Assembly (NCBI GenBank): GCA_964364925.1
Contig: CAYIOB010000008.1
Coordinates: 1 to 23,098, forward strand
Length of the DNA stretch: 23,098 nt
DNA from: JAMCZC01 sp964364925
Lineage (GTDB): Bacteria > Patescibacteriota > Microgenomatia > Levybacterales > UBA12049
Direction: 5' to 3'
Below are positions 1 to 7,734 of the stretch, piece by piece. Made by a program: the position numbers and the translations under genes. The notes beneath the pieces are model-generated. The model was not told the DNA's origin, did not search any database, and saw only the letters and a program-made list of their open reading frames with translations. Position 1 is the stretch's first letter; each line of letters opens with the position of its first letter.

Positions 1-79
1 CTAGATATTAGATACTAGTTACTAGTTGATAATTCAGGTAAACTGATTAACTAATAACTAGTTACTAGTTAATAAACGT
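1..79. repeat. ACTAG-type short repeats upstream of gyrA
   Basis: ACTAGTTACTAGTT occurs twice, at 14-27 and 57-70, separated by 29 nt. The segment also holds TATTAGATACTAG (6-18), which recurs exactly at 13628-13640; its last 11 bases also recur at 7636-7646. No Shine-Dalgarno site is visible in front of gyrA. A weak -10-like TTAATA lies at 69-74, five nt before the ATG. The upstream gene lies outside the window. Confidence 0.6.
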
Positions 80-2575
80 ATGGCAGACATTGGTAAACTT
101 TTACAAACAGAAATCTCTACGGAAATGAAACGGGCATATCTTGATTATGCAATGTCGGTTATCGTTTCCCGCGCCCTTCCCGATGTTAGAGACGGATTAA
201 AACCTGTCCACAGACGCATTCTCTTCGCAATGCATGAAATGAACCTGACACATTCCGCAAAGTATTCAAAGAGCGCAAAGATAGTCGGAGAAGTAATGGG
301 AAAATTTCATCCCCATGGCGACGTGCCAATTTATGATTCCCTGGTAAGACTTGCCCAGGATTTTTCCATGCGTTATCCATTAATTGACGGGCAGGGAAAC
401 TTCGGCTCAATGGATGGCGACCCGCCCGCCGCGATGCGTTATACCGAAGCCAGAATGGCGGCAATAACCAACGAGATGATGCTCGACATGGAAAAGGAAA
501 CCGTTGATTATCTGGACAATTTCGACGCTACTTTAAAAGAACCTGTTTTTCTCCCCAGCCTTTTGCCTAATCTCTTACTGATGGGCTCGGAGGGAATTGC
601 TGTGGGAATGGCAACGAAAATTCCTCCGCATAATTTATCCGAAGTCATTGATGCAACAATGTTTATCATCCAAAAAACAAAAGTTACGCTTGAACCTTTT
701 TCTCTTACTTCCACTGCATCAATTGACGAACTTTTGGAATTTATAAAAGGGCCTGATTTCCCAACAGCTGGCGCAATTTATGACATTAACGAAATAAAAA
801 ACGTTTACACAACAGGAAAGGGAAGAGTACTTATAAGAGGGAGGGCAGAAATCGAAGATATCGGTCAGGGAAAATCGGCAATTATTATAACCGAGCTTCC
901 ATACCAAGTAAATAAAGCGCTCTTGGTTGCAAGAATTGCAGATCTTGCCAAGGAGAAAAGAATTGAAGGAATATCCGATTTAAGAGACGAGTCTGACAGG
1001 CACGGAATAAGGGTTGTAGTTGAACTCAAGAGAGACGCCGCTCCTAAAAAAGTGCTGAATAATTTATTTAAACACACCGCGCTGCAAACAACTTTTTCCG
1101 CTAATGTGGTTGCACTGGTTGACGGAACACCTCAAACTCTTAACCTTAAAACAATTTTGGAAGAATTTCTTAAGCATAGATATTTAGTAGTTAAAAAAAG
1201 AAGCGAATTTGAATTAAGGCAAGCAAAAGCCAGGCTTCATATTCTGGAAGGATTAAAAATTGCAGTAGACAATATAGACGCTGTTATAAAAACCATCAGA
1301 GAATCTAAAGATCAGGATGAAGCAAAGAAAAACTTAATTGCAAAATTCAAACTTTCCGAAATCCAAGCAACGGCAATTTTAGATATGCAGTTAAGACGAC
1401 TTGCGGCTTTAGAAAGACAAAAAATAGAAGACGAGTACCAAATGGTTAAAGAAACGATTGCCTACCTTGAAGATTTACTCGCACATCCGGCAAAAATTCT
1501 TGTTGTTATAAAAGAAGAATTAACAAAACTTAAAGAAAAATACGGTGACGAAAGAAGGACAAAAGTTTACAAAAGCAAAGTCGGAGAATTTTCCGACGAA
1601 GATTTAATACCTAATGAGCCGACTGTAATAACTCTAACCGACACGGGCTATGTTAAAAGACAAAGCCTGTTAAGCTTTAAAACACAGCAAAGAGGCGGAA
1701 AGGGAATAAGGGGAATGACAACTAAAGATGAGGACAACATTGCCCATATCCGCTATTCGGAAACACACGACAACCTTCTTTTCTTTACAAATAAAGGCAA
1801 GGTTTATCAGCTAAAAGCTTATGAAATTTCCGAATCACAAAGAACCAGCAAAGGTACTGCAATTGTTAACTTATTAAACATTGAAGCAGGCGAAAAAGTC
1901 GAATCGTTTATAAATTACAGAAAAGACATAAAAGGCTCTTACATCTTTTTAACAACCAGAGCCGGTACTGTTAAAAAATCTAAAATTTCCGATTTTGAAA
2001 ATATCAGAAGAAGCGGAATTTTGGCTATTAAACTCGGTAAAAAAGATGAGCTTGTTTGGAGCAAGCTAACAAGCGGAGAAGACGATATATTAATCGTAAC
2101 AAGAAACGGCAAATCAATAAGATTCTCCGAAAAAGCAGTAAGACCAACGGGCAGAAACACAATGGGAGTCAGGGGAATTAAAATTGCGCCTGAAGACCGG
2201 GTTATACAAATGGATATTATTGTAAGAGGAGATAAATCCGAATTTTTAACCATAATGGAAAATGGACTCGGTAAAAAATCACCGGTTAATAATTTTCCAA
2301 AACAGGGAAGGGGAGGACAGGGGGTAAAAGTCGCCCAGCTTAACCAAAAAACCGGAAAAGTCGCAGCCGCGCAAATGATTACGCAAAATTCCAAAGAATT
2401 AATAATCACCTCCAAGAAAGGTCAAATTGTGCAAATTGACATTTCCTCCATCCCAAGCCTTTCGAGGGCGACACAGGGAGTAATTCTTATGCGCTTCTCC
2501 AAACCAGACGATCATGTTGCCTCGGCAACCTGCATAGAAAAAATTGAAGAGCGGAGTCCCGCCAAAGCGGGATAA
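80..2575 (+). CDS. gyrA: DNA gyrase subunit A
   Basis: This is the breakage-reunion subunit of the type II topoisomerase that introduces negative supercoils, working with GyrB. At 831 residues it has the usual family length. The catalytic tyrosine is Tyr121 in AAMRYTEARM, preceded by the winged-helix region (HPHGD 77-81). The C-terminal pinwheel starts after about residue 510 and carries a GyrA box, QQRGGKG (536-542), which favours GyrA over ParC although the consensus second residue (R/K) is Q. At the position of E. coli Ser83 there is Val82, while the Asp87 equivalent is kept as Asp86. The last codons (SPAKAG, stop) come from a GC-rich hairpin at 2557-2572, so the tail looks extended by a palindromic element. 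Assignment is firm; GyrA rather than ParC is very likely. Confidence 0.97.
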   Translation: MADIGKLLQTEISTEMKRAYLDYAMSVIVSRALPDVRDGLKPVHRRILFAMHEMNLTHSAKYSKSAKIVGEVMGKFHPHGDVPIYDSLVRLAQDFSMRYPLIDGQGNFGSMDGDPPAAMRYTEARMAAITNEMMLDMEKETVDYLDNFDATLKEPVFLPSLLPNLLLMGSEGIAVGMATKIPPHNLSEVIDATMFIIQKTKVTLEPFSLTSTASIDELLEFIKGPDFPTAGAIYDINEIKNVYTTGKGRVLIRGRAEIEDIGQGKSAIIITELPYQVNKALLVARIADLAKEKRIEGISDLRDESDRHGIRVVVELKRDAAPKKVLNNLFKHTALQTTFSANVVALVDGTPQTLNLKTILEEFLKHRYLVVKKRSEFELRQAKARLHILEGLKIAVDNIDAVIKTIRESKDQDEAKKNLIAKFKLSEIQATAILDMQLRRLAALERQKIEDEYQMVKETIAYLEDLLAHPAKILVVIKEELTKLKEKYGDERRTKVYKSKVGEFSDEDLIPNEPTVITLTDTGYVKRQSLLSFKTQQRGGKGIRGMTTKDEDNIAHIRYSETHDNLLFFTNKGKVYQLKAYEISESQRTSKGTAIVNLLNIEAGEKVESFINYRKDIKGSYIFLTTRAGTVKKSKISDFENIRRSGILAIKLGKKDELVWSKLTSGEDDILIVTRNGKSIRFSEKAVRPTGRNTMGVRGIKIAPEDRVIQMDIIVRGDKSEFLTIMENGLGKKSPVNNFPKQGRGGQGVKVAQLNQKTGKVAAAQMITQNSKELIITSKKGQIVQIDISSIPSLSRATQGVILMRFSKPDDHVASATCIEKIEERSPAKAG
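2557..2572. repeat. GC-rich hairpin forming the gyrA 3' end
   Basis: TCCCGC-CAAA-GCGGGA is a perfect 6-bp stem with a 4-nt loop. It encodes the last gyrA residues and ends one base before the TAA stop. There is no T-run after it, so it is not a canonical intrinsic terminator. It resembles the CCGCC/GGCGG palindrome at 13885-13898. Confidence 0.7.
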
Positions 2576-2668
2576 GCTTGAGGTGGAAGATAGGAATATT
2601 TTGAACATGAAGATTGATGAACGGACGAGCAAAGCGACGGAGTTCGCCTGTTTGACAAGCGTGGGATT

Positions 2669-2677
2669 GGGAGAAGG
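2669..2677 (+). promoter_or_regulatory. Probable ribosome binding site of folD
   Basis: GGGAGAAGG lies 12 nt before the folD ATG at 2690. It is purine-rich and could pair with the 16S 3' end, though the spacing is long. A TTGACA at 2652-2657 has no convincing -10 partner before the gene. Confidence 0.4.
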
Positions 2678-2689
2678 GAAATTAAAAAT

Positions 2690-3523
2690 ATGATAATTGA
2701 CGGAAAACACATCTCCTCAAAAATCCTCGAAAGCCTAAAGGCAGAAGTTGAAGAGCTAAAGCAAAAAGGAATAACTCCAACGCTTGCGGTAATCTTAATA
2801 GGAGATGAAAAATCCTCGATTGCCTACGTAAAACAAAAAGAATTAAAAGCCAAGGAAATAGGAGCGCAAATTGAAATATTCCGCTTTGATGAATCTGTAA
2901 CAAATGCTGAAATTAGAACTCTTATTAAAAGACTGGATAAAGACACAAAAATTCATGGAATAATACTCCAACGGCCAGCTCCGAAACACATAGAAATTGA
3001 CTCTCTTGAAGATTTTATATCTTCCAAAAAAGAAGTTGACGGATTCGGAAACCATCCTATTTATCCCGTTCCCGTTGCCGAAGCCGTACTTTTGCTGCTT
3101 GAAGACGTATATCTAAAACAAAATACAAAAAATTTATTTTCTGATTGGCTTAAGTCAAAAAAAGTAGTTGTATTAGGAAAAGGCGAAACGGCAGGACAGC
3201 CAATTATAAATTGTTTCAGGGAATATCGAATTACACCTACTGTTATAGATTCAAAAACTCAAGACAAAGACTCTTTGATGAAAGAGGCTGATATTATAAT
3301 TTCCGCGGTGGGAAAAACAATTATTAATTCTTCGGACATTAAAAAGGGAGTTATTCTTATCGGAGTGGGTATGCAGACAAAAGACGGCAAACTATACGGA
3401 GATTATAACGAGGAAGAAATTAAAGATATTGCTTCTTTTTATACGCCGACTCCTGGAGGAGTAGGACCGGTTAACGTTGTGTGCTTAATGAAAAATTTGG
3501 TCGAATCCGCCGAAAACGAATAA
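2690..3523 (+). CDS. folD: FolD: methylene-THF dehydrogenase / cyclohydrolase
   Basis: FolD interconverts 5,10-methylene-, methenyl- and 10-formyl-tetrahydrofolate in cytosolic one-carbon metabolism. At 277 residues it has the family length. The catalytic YxxxK motif is Tyr46-Lys50 (YVKQK), KEVDGF lies at 114-119 with Asp117, and the C-terminal signature TPTPGGVGPVN begins at residue 252. Several family motifs are altered: QRPAP (94-98) stands where QLPLP is usual, the PCTPxG loop is replaced by YPVPVAEA (about 125-132), and the nucleotide loop reads LGKGETAGQP (162-171) instead of GRSxIVGxP. The Arg/Ser that usually contact NADP phosphate are therefore missing. It follows gyrA by 114 nt and its stop abuts the stop of the convergent methyltransferase with no spacer. 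Confidence 0.93.
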   Translation: MIIDGKHISSKILESLKAEVEELKQKGITPTLAVILIGDEKSSIAYVKQKELKAKEIGAQIEIFRFDESVTNAEIRTLIKRLDKDTKIHGIILQRPAPKHIEIDSLEDFISSKKEVDGFGNHPIYPVPVAEAVLLLLEDVYLKQNTKNLFSDWLKSKKVVVLGKGETAGQPIINCFREYRITPTVIDSKTQDKDSLMKEADIIISAVGKTIINSSDIKKGVILIGVGMQTKDGKLYGDYNEEEIKDIASFYTPTPGGVGPVNVVCLMKNLVESAENE

Positions 3524-4387
3524 TTACTTAAACCATCTGGCAAAAATTCCGGTGGACAATAATCTTTCCGAGTCAATTTCTTGCAAGGCCAATTCTCCGT
3601 ATTCAAAAGTTCCTCCCAAATCGCTTAAATAATCTTTTAAAACATTGTCTAACATTATTGAAGACGAAGAAATTGCATAAGCATTAACAATAATAAATAG
3701 GGGATTGTCTGATAAAATATTCCTGCAAATTTCCATAAGTTTCGGGAAAGACTGGCTAAAATCCCATTTTTCACCTTCCGGTCCGTGACCATAAATAGGA
3801 GGATCCATAATTATGGCGTCGTATTTCACATTTCTTTTTACTTCTCTTTGAGTAAATTTTATAGCATCATCTATTATCCAACGGATTGGTTTTTGTAAAA
3901 GTCCCGATGCCTCCTGATTTTCTCGCGCCCAGGAGATAGACGGTTTCGAAGCATCAACGTGTGTCACTTTTGCTCCGTTTGCCGCACAAACTAACGAAGA
4001 TATTCCGGTGTATCCAAACAAATTTAAAACACTAATTTCTCTTCCTGCTCCCCGCATTTTTTCTTCCATAAAGTCCCAGTGCAAAGATTGTTCGGGGAAA
4101 ACACCTGTGTGCTTAAAAGGGGTAAGCTTGCAGAAAAAAGATAAATTTTTATATTTTAAAAGCCATTTCTCCGGAAGCTTACCTCTGTTGTCCCAACTTC
4201 CCTTATTGCCGTTTTGAATATAAGAAGCGTCTACTTTTTCCCAAACGCTATTGTCTTTTTGCGGTTTCCAAATGATTTGCGGGTCAGGCCTAGTCAGCAG
4301 GTAATTTCCAAAACGCTCTAATCTTTGGCCGTTACCGCTATCGATAAGTTCGTAATCCTCAAAGCCTTTTGTCGAAAGAATATTCAT
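3524..4387 (-). CDS. Class I SAM-dependent methyltransferase, RlmI-like
   Basis: This 287-residue protein has a Rossmann methyltransferase fold: motif I VLNLFGYTG at 120-128, the acidic residue Asp145 after the second strand, Asp174, and motif IV DPPIYG at 195-200. The segment GVFPEQSLHWDFM near residue 95 precedes motif I, as in the COG1092/RlmI type of rRNA cytosine methyltransferases. The N-terminal PUA domain of true RlmI is absent. The likely substrate is rRNA, but this is inference from family resemblance. It begins 19 nt after the obgE stop on the same strand and probably shares its transcript, which fits a ribosome-maturation pair. The ATG at 4387 has no clear Shine-Dalgarno site. Confidence 0.82.
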   Translation of the reverse strand: MNILSTKGFEDYELIDSGNGQRLERFGNYLLTRPDPQIIWKPQKDNSVWEKVDASYIQNGNKGSWDNRGKLPEKWLLKYKNLSFFCKLTPFKHTGVFPEQSLHWDFMEEKMRGAGREISVLNLFGYTGISSLVCAANGAKVTHVDASKPSISWARENQEASGLLQKPIRWIIDDAIKFTQREVKRNVKYDAIIMDPPIYGHGPEGEKWDFSQSFPKLMEICRNILSDNPLFIIVNAYAISSSSIMLDNVLKDYLSDLGGTFEYGELALQEIDSERLLSTGIFARWFK

Positions 4388-4406
4388 AATAAAATTTATG
4401 CTGCAA

Positions 4407-5369
4407 CTACTTATTTAGTTTTGCTTTAAGAAACTTTTTAAAATCAGCAATACTTTTTTCATTGTAGATAGAAATTGTCAAAACCAGCTTTTCAAATTTC
4501 TTCAATTTGCTTATATTTTTTTCTAACGCGTCCTCATCTACAAGATCTGTTTTTGTTAAAAGTATTATTTCCGGTTTGGCAATTAGAATCTCATCGTATT
4601 CCTTAAACTCATTTCTAACCGTTTTATATGCCTTAGCAACATCCTCTATTGTGGAATCTATACAGTGAATAAGAAGCTCTGTTTTTTCAACGTGTTTAAG
4701 AAATTTTATCCCCAAACCCCTGCCTTTCGATGCTCCTTCCATTAAACCGGGAATATCGCCAAGAACAATTCCGCTGAAAACCCCTAAATTTGGCTCAAGC
4801 GTTGTAAACGGATAGTTACCGATTTTAGGATGCGCATTGGTTAGCGCCTTAAGCAAACTGCTTTTGCCTGCATTCGGGAATCCGATAAAGCCGACTTGAG
4901 CAATAAGCCGCAGTTCCAAGTGAACAACTTTTTCTTCTCCGCTCTTCCCATCTTCAGCCTGCATTGGAGCTTGATTGATTGCGGATTTGAACTCGTTATT
5001 ACCTCTGCCGCCTTTACCTCCAACAGCCAATGTAATTTGCGTTATCGTATCCGTAACTTCATAGGCCTTACCCGAAGACTCCGTAATCCTTGTCCCCACA
5101 GGTACTCTTATAATGACATTTTCTCCGTTTCTGCCGTATAGGTTTTGTTTTTTTCCGGGAATTCCATTTTCCGCATAAATTTTCTTCTTATACCTAAATT
5201 CACCAAGATCAAAAACATCGGTTGACCCTTGGAAAAAAACACTTCCGCCATTTCCTCCATTACCTCCATCAGGACCGCCTCTTGCCGTCCTTGCATTTCT
5301 CATAAAAGAAACAGAACCGTTTCCGCCGTCGCCTCCCTTTATCGTTATAGTAATATCATCAATTAACAC
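4407..5369 (-). CDS. obgE: Obg-family GTPase
   Basis: Obg is an essential GTPase that binds the 50S subunit during assembly. The glycine-rich Obg domain spans about 1-155 (GGDGGNG at 12-18, GGPDGGNGGNGG at 31-42). The G domain follows with G1 GFPNAGKSS (163-171), the FTTL switch (188-191), G3 DIPG (205-208) and G4 TKTD (272-275). The first residue of G4 is Thr rather than the usual Asn. At 320 residues it stops after the G domain, so the optional C-terminal OCT domain is absent. The start is GTG at 5369, preceded on the same strand by TGGTACAAT and only 6 further nt, which suggests a leaderless message. The methyltransferase gene lies directly downstream. Confidence 0.95.
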   Translation of the reverse strand: MLIDDITITIKGGDGGNGSVSFMRNARTARGGPDGGNGGNGGSVFFQGSTDVFDLGEFRYKKKIYAENGIPGKKQNLYGRNGENVIIRVPVGTRITESSGKAYEVTDTITQITLAVGGKGGRGNNEFKSAINQAPMQAEDGKSGEEKVVHLELRLIAQVGFIGFPNAGKSSLLKALTNAHPKIGNYPFTTLEPNLGVFSGIVLGDIPGLMEGASKGRGLGIKFLKHVEKTELLIHCIDSTIEDVAKAYKTVRNEFKEYDEILIAKPEIILLTKTDLVDEDALEKNISKLKKFEKLVLTISIYNEKSIADFKKFLKAKLNK

Positions 5370-5375
5370 GCCTGT

Positions 5376-5384
5376 ATTGTACCA
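5376..5384 (-). promoter_or_regulatory. Extended -10 promoter of obgE (leaderless)
   Basis: On the - strand this reads TGGTACAAT, an extended -10 box (TGn + TACAAT). Its last base is 6 nt before the GTG start, so transcription should begin at or next to the start codon. There is no good -35 and no Shine-Dalgarno site. Confidence 0.6.
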
Positions 5385-5417
5385 TTAATAGGGGATGAAA
5401 AATCATTACAAATATAG

Positions 5418-5423
5418 TAAAAT
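5418..5423 (+). promoter_or_regulatory. -10 box of the FKBP gene; decides its start
   Basis: TAAAAT is followed by 7 nt and then ATG at 5431. This fits a leaderless message and favours the internal ATG at 5431 over the upstream in-frame ATG at 5395, which would lie upstream of the transcription start. No clear -35 is seen. Confidence 0.5.
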
Positions 5424-5430
5424 AGTTGTC

Positions 5431-5970
5431 ATGACAAAAAACTTTACTTTTGGCATTGTTTTTATAGCTGTTGTTCTTGGGCTTGGCGGGCTTTTTATAA
5501 CCCAGCAAAATAATCAAAAAAATCCTTTGGATAATAATCAGATTGCAAGCCCTGCTCCTTCGTCAACTCCGACACCTATTCTTCAACCCACTCAAGTTTC
5601 ACAACCTGCGCAAAATAGCTCTCAAAGTGGTAGTATGGTAACTATGTCAAACGGATTAAAAATTCAAGATCTTAAAGTGGGCGGGGGGCAAGAAGCAAAA
5701 TCGGGAGATACTGTAACGGTAAATTATCTCGGGACTTTAGAAAACGGAACAAAATTTGATAGTTCTTACGACAGAAACCAACCCTTTACTACCCAAATTG
5801 GAGTAGGAACGGTTATTAAAGGCTGGGACGAAGGCATAGTGGGAATGAAAGTCGGCGGAAAAAGAAAGTTAATAATTCCTGCCGAACTTGGCTATGGAAC
5901 GCAAGCCGCGGGAACAATTCCTCCGAATTCGGTTTTAGTCTTTGAAGTAGAATTATTAGGTATAAAATAG
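5431..5970 (+). CDS. Membrane-anchored FKBP-type peptidyl-prolyl isomerase
   Basis: The protein catalyses cis-trans isomerisation of prolyl bonds and acts outside the membrane as a folding helper. From the start at 5431 it has 179 residues: a membrane anchor (about 5-23), a Pro/Ser/Thr/Gln-rich linker (about 25-68), and a complete FKBP domain (about 75-179). Conserved FKBP residues are present: VNYLGTLENGTKFDSS, GWDEGIVGMKVGGKR, IPAELGYG, IPPNSVLVFEVELL. The in-frame ATG at 5395 would add 12 charged residues before the anchor and lies upstream of a good -10 box, so I prefer 5431. It is divergent from obgE. A hairpin (ATTAGGT at 5955-5961 with ACCTAAT at 5971-5977) spans its stop codon. Confidence 0.92.
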   Translation: MTKNFTFGIVFIAVVLGLGGLFITQQNNQKNPLDNNQIASPAPSSTPTPILQPTQVSQPAQNSSQSGSMVTMSNGLKIQDLKVGGGQEAKSGDTVTVNYLGTLENGTKFDSSYDRNQPFTTQIGVGTVIKGWDEGIVGMKVGGKRKLIIPAELGYGTQAAGTIPPNSVLVFEVELLGIK

Positions 5971-5977
5971 ACCTAAT
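5955..5977. repeat. Hairpin spanning the FKBP stop codon
   Basis: ATTAGGT (5955-5961) pairs with ACCTAAT (5971-5977), and the 9-nt loop contains the TAG stop. There is no T-run after it, so terminator function is doubtful. It ends 1 nt before the -35 box of the next gene. Confidence 0.4.
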
Positions 5978-5978
5978 A

Positions 5979-6007
5979 TTGACACAAAAGACAAAATCAT
6001 TTACGAT
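5979..6007 (+). promoter_or_regulatory. Consensus promoter of the SIMPL gene (leaderless)
   Basis: TTGACA (5979-5984), a 17-nt spacer, then TACGAT (6002-6007). Six nt later comes the ATG at 6014, so the transcript should start at or next to the start codon. There is no Shine-Dalgarno site. Confidence 0.75.
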
Positions 6008-6013
6008 TAACTT

Positions 6014-6835
6014 ATGGAAAACGCTTTGCATAAGTTTGATAAAATCATTTTTGCCTTGGTTTTTTTCTTCATAACGCTTTTTATCTATACCAAGCTCGCG
6101 GGCCCCATTCCTTTTTACATAAATAGCGTAACTACAGCTAAACAAGATTTTTTTACAGCAGAAGGAACAGGAACCGCAACGGCTGTTCCGGATACGGGAG
6201 TTGTAAACTTAGGCATTACCCAAACTTCTACAACAGTTGGTGACGCCCAAAGTAAAACAAATACAATTGCAAGTAAAATTATCAATGACATTAAAAAATT
6301 AGGTGTTTCCGAAAAAGATATAAAAACAACAAATTATTCCGTAAACCCTAATTACAGCACAAACCCAAGACCATTGCTGCCAAACGAACCGCAAACAATG
6401 ATGTATCCTATTGTGCCTCTTTCCGGCGGAAGTGAACAGCAAATTATCGGATATACCGTAACTCAAAACCTGGAAATAAATGTAAAGCCTATTGATAAAG
6501 CTAATAAAGTAGTCGATACGGCAACAGCCGACGGAGCCAATTTGGTAAATCAAGTAAGCTTTAGTTTTAGCGACGAGATGAAAAAGCAATTGGAAAATAA
6601 AGCAAGGGAAGATGCGATAAAAGACGCAAAAGACAGAGCGCAGAATTTGAGCAATCTTTCGGGAATTCGTTTGGGAAAACTTGTAAACGTTGTGGAATCG
6701 AATCAAATTCGTCCGTGGGGAATGATGGAAACTTCCATAAAATCATCCGGTCAAGACCTACAGCCTCCAACCAATATAACTCCCGGAGAAAACACGGTAT
6801 CTATTACCGTTACTCTTTTCTACGAAACCAATTAA
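6014..6835 (+). CDS. SIMPL (DUF541) domain protein, membrane anchored
   Basis: The 273-residue protein has one N-terminal membrane segment (about 11-30) and then a SIMPL/DUF541-type domain, recognisable from GTGTATAVPDTGVVNLGI (about 51-68), repeated TxxNYSVNPNY-type strands, and a conserved helix with AREDAIKDAKDRAQNLS. Proteins of this family are exported or periplasmic and their biochemical role is poorly defined. Here it would face outwards, like the neighbouring FKBP protein 43 nt upstream. It has its own consensus promoter. Its TAA stop overlaps the stop of the convergent Tat-signal gene in the tetranucleotide TTAA (6832-6835). Confidence 0.85.
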   Translation: MENALHKFDKIIFALVFFFITLFIYTKLAGPIPFYINSVTTAKQDFFTAEGTGTATAVPDTGVVNLGITQTSTTVGDAQSKTNTIASKIINDIKKLGVSEKDIKTTNYSVNPNYSTNPRPLLPNEPQTMMYPIVPLSGGSEQQIIGYTVTQNLEINVKPIDKANKVVDTATADGANLVNQVSFSFSDEMKKQLENKAREDAIKDAKDRAQNLSNLSGIRLGKLVNVVESNQIRPWGMMETSIKSSGQDLQPPTNITPGENTVSITVTLFYETN

Positions 6836-7626
6836 GCGGCTTTCTTTGCAGCAGGATTTGAGGGTATTTTCCTATCGGGGAAAACATCGTTTACAATAAT
6901 CCACATATCAAGTCTTTTTTGAGCAAGTTCTTCACTTCCTGTAAATAAAGAGAAAGTGTTGAATATGGCTTTTTCTTTTCCCAGCTCGCCATATAATTCC
7001 ATATTCGGAGCCATTATTGCCGCTGCTCCGGCTATTTCCTGTGCATCTCCTTCGTGATTTGTCGGAATAGAATTTAAATATCTTAAAGGTTTAAACGCAG
7101 CCTCTACAAATTCGTCCGTCCAAATCTCTTGGTTTCTCTGCATCCCTCCGACATATGGGTAATTGTTTCCGGCAAATGCTTCGCTTTTTTCTGCAGAAGC
7201 TCCGCTTTCCATTTCGTGAGTTATCCATAACATTTTCCAATCAATTCCGGATTTTTTAAATTTCTCTGCCGCGGCAATATAAATTGGGCCATACATTTCA
7301 AGAGCGTCTATCCAATCATCCTTAATTTTCCCTGATTCCCTTGCAATTTGAACGTATTGCGCGGTTTCATTTTGAATATCTTGTATTTTTTGTTCAACGG
7401 GAGAAAGGCTCGGCTCAGGAGAAGGGGACGGGGTGGAAGAAGCTACCTCAATAGGAGGAGATATTTCTACCGATCTGAAAGTAAGACGGGAATAATCGAA
7501 AGGCTTGGAGGGTGGTATACCGGAAGTATCTCTTGTTACTAAAACATTAATCGCACCCGCAATAGTTGCAGCTCCCGCAGCTTTTAAGAGGTCTCTTCTT
7601 GATATTGTTGGCTCTCTATCTTTCAT
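6832..7626 (-). CDS. Tat-signal exported protein, lysozyme-like domain (tentative)
   Basis: The 264-residue protein opens with a twin-arginine signal: SRRDLLKAAGAATIAGA (9-25), with Arg10-Arg11. A Ser/Pro-rich linker (about 56-77) follows. The C-terminal half (about 100-260) contains WKMLWITHEMESG (130-142) and VGGMQRNQEIW (159-169), which resemble the catalytic Glu helix and the GxMQ segment of transglycosylase/lysozyme-like folds; Glu138 or Glu140 would be the acid. That resemblance is by eye only. If correct, it would cut peptidoglycan outside the membrane. It has a strong consensus promoter 80 nt upstream and is transcribed in the same direction as the secreted propeller gene. Tat export is well supported by the motif; the enzymatic call is weak. 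Confidence 0.7.
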   Translation of the reverse strand: MKDREPTISRRDLLKAAGAATIAGAINVLVTRDTSGIPPSKPFDYSRLTFRSVEISPPIEVASSTPSPSPEPSLSPVEQKIQDIQNETAQYVQIARESGKIKDDWIDALEMYGPIYIAAAEKFKKSGIDWKMLWITHEMESGASAEKSEAFAGNNYPYVGGMQRNQEIWTDEFVEAAFKPLRYLNSIPTNHEGDAQEIAGAAAIMAPNMELYGELGKEKAIFNTFSLFTGSEELAQKRLDMWIIVNDVFPDRKIPSNPAAKKAA

Positions 7627-7635
7627 AATATTGAC

Positions 7636-7650
7636 TTAGATACTAGATAC
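7636..7650. repeat. Copy of the TTAGATACTAG repeat
   Basis: TTAGATACTAGATAC. Its first 11 bases match 8-18 and 13630-13640 exactly. All three copies are intergenic. Confidence 0.55.
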
Positions 7651-7704
7651 CTATCATGTGTGCGCGAAGCGCTTTTGATAGATAAACCCGTTGGGGATGA
7701 AACT

Positions 7705-7734
7705 ATTATAGGATAATATACCAAGCTCTGTCAA
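7705..7734 (-). promoter_or_regulatory. Consensus promoter for the Tat-signal gene
   Basis: On the - strand TTGACA (7734-7729) is followed by an 18-nt spacer and TATAAT (7710-7705). Predicted transcription starts near 7698, giving a leader of about 70 nt, unlike the leaderless genes nearby. The leader contains a GCG-rich hairpin (near 7662-7672) and a copy of TTAGATACTAG. The -35 lies in one copy of the direct repeat that flanks the three-way-junction element. Confidence 0.6.

Noticed and set aside
5395..5430. Upstream ATG for the FKBP protein
   Set aside because: It lies before the -10 box TAAAAT and adds a charged stretch ahead of the membrane anchor.
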